From NCBI GenBank assembly GCA_964373775.1, contig CAYJWA010000043.1, positions 1-6,636 of the forward strand: DNA of 6,636 nucleotides, read 5' to 3'. Under the pieces are notes generated by a model. That model saw only the letters and a program-made list of their open reading frames with translations. It ran no database searches and was not told the DNA's origin. The stretch is from UBA10002 sp964373775 (GTDB lineage Bacteria; Patescibacteriota; Minisyncoccia; Phycocordibacterales; UBA10002). The position numbers and the translations under genes were made by a program. Positions within the stretch are counted from its first letter, which is position 1; each line of letters opens with the position of its first letter. Shown piece by piece: positions 1-4,253 of this stretch.

Positions 1-306
1 GATATCAATGAGCCGCTTGTGCACGCGCATCTCAAACTGCTCGCGCGCGTTCTTATGCACGAACGCTCCACGGTTCACCGTGTACTTTTTAATTTCAGTC
101 GGCAAGGGAATAGGACCATCCACCTGCGCGTCAAACCGGAGCGCTACATCCAGAATCTGCTTCACGGATGCGTCCAGAATCTTGTGCTCGTAGGCGCGGA
201 CGCGAATGCGGAGCTTCGCCACGGCGACGGCCTTCGCTACTGATTTGCGCGTCCGAGTTGCTTTCTTGGGAGCCGCGTCTTTTTTGACTGGAGTTTTTGT
301 AACCAT
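1..306 (-). CDS. rpsJ: Ribosomal protein S10 (partial, 3' end outside the window)
   Basis: S10 is a small-subunit ribosomal protein that also acts in transcription antitermination as NusE. The 102 codons present read from an ATG at 306 without a stop to the window edge. The conserved core is plain: KLRIRVRAYEHKILD, then GPIPLPTEIKKYTVNRG, then the REQFEMRVHKRLIDI block that lies close to the C-terminus in this family, so only a few residues should be missing. The first about 30 residues (MVTKTPVKKDAAPKKATRTR and onward) are a Lys/Ala/Thr-rich extension that E. coli S10 lacks; such basic tails are plausible rRNA-binding extensions. No Shine-Dalgarno-like sequence precedes the ATG; the leader is AT-rich and lies in repeat element A. 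The gene follows tuf, as expected where the str operon runs into the S10 operon. Confidence 0.95.
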   Translation of the reverse strand, partial: MVTKTPVKKDAAPKKATRTRKSVAKAVAVAKLRIRVRAYEHKILDASVKQILDVALRFDAQVDGPIPLPTEIKKYTVNRGAFVHKNAREQFEMRVHKRLIDI

Positions 307-314
307 ATTTTAAT

Positions 315-494
315 TAAAATCACAAATCACAATTTACAAACCACAAACAAATTCTAATCTCAAAATTCAAAAAGAGAGAATCTTTGTCTTGGTTTTTTCG
401 GGCTTTGTATATTGGGTATTGTTTGTCTCGCTTTGCGAGAACCCGCGAAGCGGGAGAATTTGGTGCTTGTGATTTGGAATTTCCCAAAATTGGG
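315..494 (-). repeat. Intergenic repeat element A between tuf and rpsJ
   Basis: The whole 188-bp tuf-rpsJ spacer is AT-rich, low-complexity DNA of AAATTCCAAATCACAA type, with arms that are inverted relative to each other: CAAATCACAA at 323-332 is the exact reverse complement of 467-476. Two GC-rich triloop hairpins are embedded at 426-454. It shares several exact words with element B upstream of tuf: AATTTGGTGCTTG (457-469 here, 1983-1995 there), CAAAATTCAAAAAG (361-374 here, 1936-1949 there) and a 15-bp palindrome (426-440 here, 1882-1896 there). The words come in the same orientation, but the palindrome sits in different places relative to the others. A further small palindrome, CCCAAAATTGGG at 483-494, directly follows the tuf stop codon. 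No T-tract makes this a clear terminator. Function unknown; it supplies the rpsJ leader. Confidence 0.75.
426..454. other. Twin triloop hairpins in element A
   Basis: TCTCGC-TTT-GCGAGA at 426-440 is a perfect 6-bp stem with a 3-base loop. One base later CCCGC-GAA-GCGGG at 442-454 is a 5-bp stem with a 3-base loop. The first is identical to the hairpin at 1882-1896. The stems are GC-rich in otherwise AT-rich DNA, so they should fold stably in RNA or single-stranded DNA. There is no T-run after them in either direction, which argues against intrinsic terminators. Confidence 0.8.
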
Positions 495-1852
495 CTATGC
501 GATAATTTTGGTCACTACTCCGGCACCAACAGTTTTCCCTCCCTCGCGAATTGCGAACCGCTGCTTTTCCTCAAGCGCCACCGGAGCCGTAAGCTTCACC
601 TTGAACTGAATCGTATCTCCCGGCATAACCATCTCGGTCTTCTCAGGGAGCGTAACCTCCCCTGTCACATCGGTCGTGCGGATGTAGAACTGGGGCTTGT
701 AGCCGGTAAAGAATGGCGTATGCCGTCCTCCTTCTTCCTTTTTGAGCACATACACTTCGCTCTCAAACTCTGTGTGTGGCGTTACTGAACCCGGTTTCGC
801 AATCACCTGTCCGCGGTGCACATCTTCTTTCTTGGTGCCGCGCAGAAGCACGCCGGCATTATCGCCCGCAATGCCTTCTTGAAGATTCTTGTTAAACATC
901 TCAATACCCGTTACCACGGTCTTTGCAGTCGGCTTAATCCCGACAATCTCAACTTCCTCGCCCACCTTCACCTTGCCGCGCTCAATGCGTCCGGTTACCA
1001 CGGTGCCGCGTCCTTCAATGGAAAAGATATCTTCAATCGGCATAAGGAACGGTTTGTCCACCTCGCGCACCGGAAGCGGAATATACGAGTCCAGAGTCGT
1101 AATGAGCTCCAGCACTTTCTTTGCCCATTCGTCGTCAGCTGATCTTGCTTCCAGACCCTTGAGTCCGGAACCGCGAATAATCGGGGTTGCCTTGCCGTCA
1201 TACTGGTATTTGGTCAAAAGATCCCGCACTTCCTCCTCCACAAGGTCAATGAGGTCTGCTTCGGGAACCGCATCCACTTTGTTTAGAAAAACAACAATCT
1301 TCGGCACGCCCACCTGCCGCGCAAGCAAGATGTGCTCGCGTGTCTGGGGCATTACGCCGTCCGTTGCCGCGACCACGAGCACCGCCCCGTCCATCTGTGC
1401 CGCGCCGGTAATCATGTTCTTGATNNNNNNNNNNNNNNNNNNNNNNNNNNNNNNNNNNNNNNNNNNNNNNNNNNNNNNNNNNNNNNNNNNNNNNNNNNNN
1501 NNNNNNNNNNNNNNNNNNNNNNNNCGACCACGAGCACCGCCCCGTCCATCTGTGCCGCGCCGGTAATCATGTTCTTGATATAGTCCGCGTGTCCGGGAGC
1601 ATCAATGTGCGCGTAGTGCCGTTGCGGCGTCCAGTATTCCGAGTGATGAAGCGCGATGGTAATGCCGCGCGCCTTTTCTTCCGGCGCGTTGTCAATCTGG
1701 TCAATCTGCTCTACGCGCGCCCCGTACCCTTGCGCCTTATTCAAATCAAGGACATGCGTAATTGCCGCGGTGAGAGTCGTCTTGCCGTGGTCCACATGCC
1801 CGATGGTGCCGACATTAATGTGCGGCTTGTCTCGCTTAAATTCTTCTGACAT
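495..1852 (-). CDS. tuf: Translation elongation factor Tu (split by an assembly gap)
   Basis: EF-Tu is a cytoplasmic GTPase that carries aminoacyl-tRNA to the ribosomal A site. As written the gene is interrupted by 100 Ns plus a duplicated 55-bp flank, which throws the two halves out of frame. Removing the 155 extra bases leaves 1203 bp, exactly 400 codons plus a TAG stop, the usual EF-Tu length. G-domain motifs in the rejoined protein: GHVDHGKT at 18-25, RGIT at 62-65, DAPGH at 84-88 with catalytic His88, NKVD at 139-142 and GSGLK at 176-180. Domains II and III follow, with typical blocks such as GGRHTPFF, RTTDVTGE, MVMPGD and the C-terminal FAIREGGKTVGAGVVTKII. The ATG at 1852 gives MSEEFKRDKPHINVGTIGHV, the family N-terminus; a TTG at 1870 would only add MGFAKY. 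Small departures from E. coli are DAPGH for DCPGH and IALHH in place of INTSH after the switch I Thr. Repeat elements flank the gene on both sides. Confidence 0.95.
1370..1424. repeat. Duplicated contig end, left copy (55 bp)
   Basis: This 55-bp stretch is identical to 1525-1579 on the other side of the N run. On the minus strand it encodes the conserved EF-Tu segment IKNMITGAAQMDGAVLVV. The exact identity, the position right at the gap and the restoration of a full-length frame on merging mark it as an unmerged contig overlap and not a biological repeat. A length of 55 is a common assembler k-mer size, which fits contigs meeting at one graph node. Confidence 0.92.
1425..1524. other. Assembly gap of exactly 100 Ns inside tuf
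   Basis: A run of exactly 100 Ns looks like a fixed-size scaffold spacer, not a measured gap. The sequence just before it and just after it is the same 55 bp, so the two contigs overlap and the true gap is most likely zero. No residue of EF-Tu is missing when the overlap is collapsed. Confidence 0.95.
1525..1579. repeat. Duplicated contig end, right copy (55 bp)
   Basis: Second copy of the 55 bp found at 1370-1424. It continues without a break into the N-terminal part of tuf, while the left copy continues into the C-terminal part. One of the two copies should be removed for analysis. Confidence 0.92.
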
Positions 1853-1860
1853 ATATTTAG

Positions 1861-2009
1861 CAAATCCCAAATTACAAATTCTCTCGCTTTGCGAGATCTG
1901 GCAAAGCCAGACAAATTACAAACAATCTCTAAATTCAAAATTCAAAAAGTGACGGCTTCATTGGGAATTCGGTATTGTTCGTAATTTGGTGCTTGGTTTT
2001 TGGAATTTA
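1861..2009 (-). repeat. Intergenic repeat element B upstream of tuf
   Basis: AT-rich repeat element related to element A downstream of tuf, in the same orientation. Shared exact words are AATTTGGTGCTTG at 1983-1995, CAAAATTCAAAAAG at 1936-1949 and TCTCGCTTTGCGAGA at 1882-1896. The hairpin pair sits in the arm next to the tuf start here, but in the arm next to the tuf stop in element A, so the hairpins look like independent modules inserted in a common backbone. One end lies about 8 bases from the tuf start codon, so the element forms the immediate tuf leader. Function unknown. Confidence 0.75.
1882..1911. other. Twin triloop hairpins in element B
   Basis: TCTCGC-TTT-GCGAGA at 1882-1896 is followed with no spacer by TCTGGC-AAA-GCCAGA at 1897-1911. 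Both are perfect 6-bp stems with 3-base loops. The first is identical to the hairpin at 426-440; the second differs in sequence but keeps the TCT...AGA ends and the 15-bp length. Transcribed, they lie in the 5' leader of tuf, 30-59 bases before the start codon. Confidence 0.85.
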
Positions 2010-2033
2010 ATGTTACTGACTAATAAGATATGC

Positions 2034-2047
2034 GCGCTTAAAAGCGC
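2034..2047. other. GC-rich palindrome in the tuf upstream spacer
   Basis: GCGCTTAAAAGCGC can form a 5-bp stem with a 4-base loop on either strand. No T-run follows it in either direction, so it is not a standard intrinsic terminator. It lies between the possible tuf promoter and element B. Role unknown. Confidence 0.4.
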
Positions 2048-2064
2048 TAAAAGCATGTGGGGGT

Positions 2065-2093
2065 ATCCTAACAAAAAAAGTCGAGATGCGCAA
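2065..2093 (-). promoter_or_regulatory. Possible sigma-70-type promoter for tuf
   Basis: On the minus strand TTGCGC (2088-2093) is followed by a 17-base spacer and TAGGAT (2065-2070), an acceptable but weak match to TTGACA/TATAAT. It would give a leader of about 200 bases that includes element B. It overlaps the candidate terminator at 2073-2101, so at most one reading may be right. Consensus matching by eye only. Confidence 0.25.
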
Positions 2094-2101
2094 CCATTCT
2101 C
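2073..2101 (-). terminator. Possible intrinsic terminator after the secreted protein gene
   Basis: About 50 bases past the stop at 2148, the minus strand has GAGA-A-TG-loop-CA-TCTC (2083-2101), a 6-bp stem with one bulged base, then GAC and seven Ts (2073-2079). The T-run is good but the stem is weak and three bases separate them. If real, it would separate transcription of the secreted protein from tuf. Confidence 0.35.
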
Positions 2102-2147
2102 TCCCTCGCCCCAATTCACCCCAACACCAAAGGATTTTTGGCGGGGG

Positions 2148-4061
2148 CTACTGCGAGATAGTTGTCGTCGCGGCGACAGTAAAAGAGGAATCGCTTGAAT
2201 CAGTAGCGAGCGTCTTTTCCCCGTTCCGCAAGGTAGCGAATAATGTATAACTGCCGGCAGCAACTTTGGAGGGGCCTTTGATGCAAGAATAGTTCGCGGG
2301 AATCGCCACGGTGAATTCTCCGGGAGATGCGGACACGCCGCTCGCAATCTGACAGACGAGTCCCGCGTCAATCGGCGGATACGGCACGAGCGTCAAATCA
2401 ACCAATCCTGTTTGATTACTGGAAGTGAAGCGATAGACAGTGGACTGATCGTAATAAATCTTCTCTCCCCCGTTCGGAAAAAGGACGGTGATGGAATTGC
2501 TCGCTGCCGCAGATATGGGATGAACCGTTATCTGCGCGGGAACGCCTCTGCCGTGATTCGGGTTATTGGGCAAATACACATAGAAGTTTGCCGAGACATT
2601 TTGCGCTTGCGATGAAGAATTAGAAAATGCAACCGTATACTCCGTAGAGGAAGCAATGTAAGGGGTTACATCAGTGTGCCGGTTACAGACATTGGGAGGA
2701 TTCGCCGATACTCCGCTGGGGCAAAAGAAGTACAGAGATGCCCGGAGAGTGTGCGGAGGGGCGACAAAACGAAACTTCACGCTCTCCCCGAAATTGATGG
2801 CCGAAACAGAGGGAATTATCAACTGAACATCAGACGCCGGCGGAGTCGCAAGAGTAAAAGAGGAATCGCTCTCATCAAAAACCGTCGTTGCCTTGCCTTC
2901 CAGATACACTTTTATTTTATATTGCCCAGGCGAAAGCGCCCAGTTGCCGCGAGGACACACATACCCATCAACTAAACCGATAAATGTTTCGTGACTGAAA
3001 CGGGGTGCGCTGCCCACATTACATTCTCTACCGTACATATCTTGCACCGCAATCTGTATTTTCTCATCCCTCAAACCAAGTATTTTGTTCAATCGCCATG
3101 AGACCCTCACAAACTGGCTCGGGTCCGAAGTCCTCGTCAAAAAGAAACTCTCTCCTCCATTCGGCGATAAAAGAGTCAGCGGAGACGGAGCGGGCGTGAT
3201 AGTTACGGGGAAAGTACAGGAAGCAAAAACCTCCTTCCCCGTCGCATCGCGCGCGGTTACGCCGGCTGTTTTAATGCCGGCCGCTTTGTAAATCACATCA
3301 AGGAACTTCCCGCCGGATAAAGGCCGCGGCGGCAGAGCGGAGATACCGTCCGTGCCGCTCCATGTGTATGAGTACGGGGCGCGTCCGTTTGAAGCGGTCG
3401 CTTCCCAGGTAACGAGAGCGTCCGCCTGAAATGTGCCGACAGAGGGAGTACAGGAGGCGCGGGGTATGCCGGACGCGGCCGAGGACATCAACGAAAAATA
3501 AGAATTGCTCGCATCAAAATTACAGCCGCTCCCCGGCACAACGCAGTAATTTTGCGTTAAACCGGCAGAGACCGCAATGATTTTATACGGTCCGGGCGAT
3601 ACGGAAGCAACTGTCTTACTGATAGTTCCCGTAATATCCGAAATCTTTTCTCCGTCCCAGACAAGCGAACTGTTCGGCTTCTCATCGAGCGAAATCCAGC
3701 CGAGCACCGTGCGGTTTGTTTCATATGTGTTGTCAATCAACCCAATCTGCACTTTCGTATCTCCACCGCTCCATGATATGGTGATGGGCTGTCCGGACTC
3801 AAAACTCTCTCCCCCATTCGGTGAGAGAACAACGAAAGAAGACGGAGCTGGCGCGGCGGAAGAAGCGGACGATTGCGCCGCGCTTTGTTCCGCTTTTAAG
3901 GTAGCGAGTTGCGTCTGCAAATCCTGAAATAAAATAAGCAAACTGTTAATCTGCGCCAAAAGCGTCGCGGCGGAGACCTGCTGCGCAAAGACCGAAGGAG
4001 TCCTGGCGAAAAAAGAGATGAGAAAAGCTCCGATAATAAAATATTTCTTGATGCCTTTCAT
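2148..4061 (-). CDS. Secreted multi-module protein with PNGGE and PKD-like domains
   Basis: A 637-residue protein of unknown function, exported by its N-terminal signal peptide: KGIKK, a hydrophobic core IIGAFLISFFA, and a likely signal peptidase I site after VFA at residue 26. Residues 31-60 look like a short coiled coil (LLAQINSLLILFQDLQTQLA), followed by a Ser/Ala/Pro linker to about 75. Beta-rich modules follow: PNGGE modules at about 77-191, 296-405 and 523-630 (SPNGGE at 80 and 299, FPNGGE at 528), a PKD-like module at about 203-288 (YSYTWSGTDG, KTAGVTARD) and a degenerate module at about 411-516. The PNGGE modules tend to end in G-x-Y-x-I/L and a DSSFTLA/DSSFTVA strand. PNGGE modules resemble the Kre9/KNH-type domain seen in bacterial surface proteins. 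There are ten cysteines, two per module. No C-terminal membrane segment, LPxTG or other sorting signal is seen, so it may be released or held by partners. The ATG at 4061 is chosen because it starts the signal peptide; no Shine-Dalgarno is visible. An adhesive or cell-surface role is inference. Confidence 0.88.
   Translation of the reverse strand: MKGIKKYFIIGAFLISFFARTPSVFAQQVSAATLLAQINSLLILFQDLQTQLATLKAEQSAAQSSASSAAPAPSSFVVLSPNGGESFESGQPITISWSGGDTKVQIGLIDNTYETNRTVLGWISLDEKPNSSLVWDGEKISDITGTISKTVASVSPGPYKIIAVSAGLTQNYCVVPGSGCNFDASNSYFSLMSSAASGIPRASCTPSVGTFQADALVTWEATASNGRAPYSYTWSGTDGISALPPRPLSGGKFLDVIYKAAGIKTAGVTARDATGKEVFASCTFPVTITPAPSPLTLLSPNGGESFFLTRTSDPSQFVRVSWRLNKILGLRDEKIQIAVQDMYGRECNVGSAPRFSHETFIGLVDGYVCPRGNWALSPGQYKIKVYLEGKATTVFDESDSSFTLATPPASDVQLIIPSVSAINFGESVKFRFVAPPHTLRASLYFFCPSGVSANPPNVCNRHTDVTPYIASSTEYTVAFSNSSSQAQNVSANFYVYLPNNPNHGRGVPAQITVHPISAAASNSITVLFPNGGEKIYYDQSTVYRFTSSNQTGLVDLTLVPYPPIDAGLVCQIASGVSASPGEFTVAIPANYSCIKGPSKVAAGSYTLFATLRNGEKTLATDSSDSSFTVAATTTISQ
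2178..2195. repeat. 18-bp exact repeat inside the secreted protein gene, copy 1
   Basis: AGTAAAAGAGGAATCGCT is identical at 2178-2195 and 2853-2870. Both encode the SDSSFT strand that ends a PNGGE module. Identity at the DNA level, beyond what protein conservation needs, suggests module duplication or gene conversion within the gene. Confidence 0.8.
2853..2870. repeat. 18-bp exact repeat inside the secreted protein gene, copy 2
   Basis: Second copy of the 18-bp word at 2178-2195, at the end of the middle PNGGE module (residues 398-404). Confidence 0.8.
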
Positions 4062-4088
4062 ATTCGTGGCTTTATTTCACTGCCCCGC

Positions 4089-4105
4089 GTGAGTGCCCCT
4101 CTCAC
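4089..4105 (-). other. Small hairpin in the leader of the secreted protein gene
   Basis: GTGAG and CTCAC pair around a 7-base C-rich loop. On the transcript it lies about 28 bases before the start codon. It is short and could be chance; no known riboswitch or leader is recognised in it. Confidence 0.3.
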
Positions 4106-4146
4106 CCCCGAAATGAAGCGGCGGCGCACGGATGAAGATTCTTACT

Positions 4147-4155
4147 ATAATAACA
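4147..4155 (-). promoter_or_regulatory. Possible extended -10 promoter for the secreted protein gene
   Basis: On the minus strand TGTTATTAT (4147-4155) matches the extended -10 pattern TGnTATAAT at all but one base. No good -35 is seen 17 bases upstream, which extended -10 promoters can tolerate. The start site would lie near 4140, giving a leader of about 80 bases. This would let the gene be transcribed independently of fusA. Confidence 0.4.
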
Positions 4156-4190
4156 TATGCGGACAGCAAAAGAGATGTGGATAGGTGAAA

Positions 4191-4221
4191 GTCAGACGGC
4201 GACAAAATCGCGAGAACTGAC
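4191..4221. other. Two-tier hairpin between fusA and the secreted protein gene
   Basis: GTCAG at 4191-4195 pairs with CTGAC at 4217-4221, and inside it GCGA at 4199-4202 pairs with TCGC at 4208-4211 around a CAAAA loop. It begins 33 bases after the fusA stop. No T-run follows on the minus strand, so it is not a classic terminator; it could stabilise the fusA 3' end or be chance. Confidence 0.4.
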
Positions 4222-4253
4222 TCTCCAAAAACTATTCTACACTGAGAAACAGC

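Noticed and set aside
307..494. A small gene or tRNA in the tuf-rpsJ spacer
   Set aside because: No cloverleaf is seen and the sequence is low-complexity repeat. Short open frames there run across the repeat without any family signal.
889..1566. Plus-strand open frame opposite tuf running through the Ns
   Set aside because: Antisense to EF-Tu, low-complexity Ser/Thr/Arg translation, and continued only because Ns do not encode stops.
495..1852. tuf as a frameshifted pseudogene or as two separate genes
   Set aside because: The two out-of-phase pieces are explained by 100 Ns plus a 55-bp duplicated contig end; collapsing them gives a perfect 400-codon frame with all motifs.
1853..1870. TTG at 1870 as the tuf start
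   Set aside because: It would add MGFAKY before the conserved MSEEFKRDKPHINVGTIGH, reads into the repeat element and has no better ribosome-binding site.
1958..2371. 137-codon minus-strand frame overlapping the 3' end of the secreted protein gene
   Set aside because: It overlaps the real coding frame and then runs through terminator-like and repeat DNA. No signal, motif or plausible start is seen.
4062..4253. Riboswitch in the leader of the secreted protein gene
   Set aside because: Only small hairpins are present and no conserved aptamer core is recognisable.
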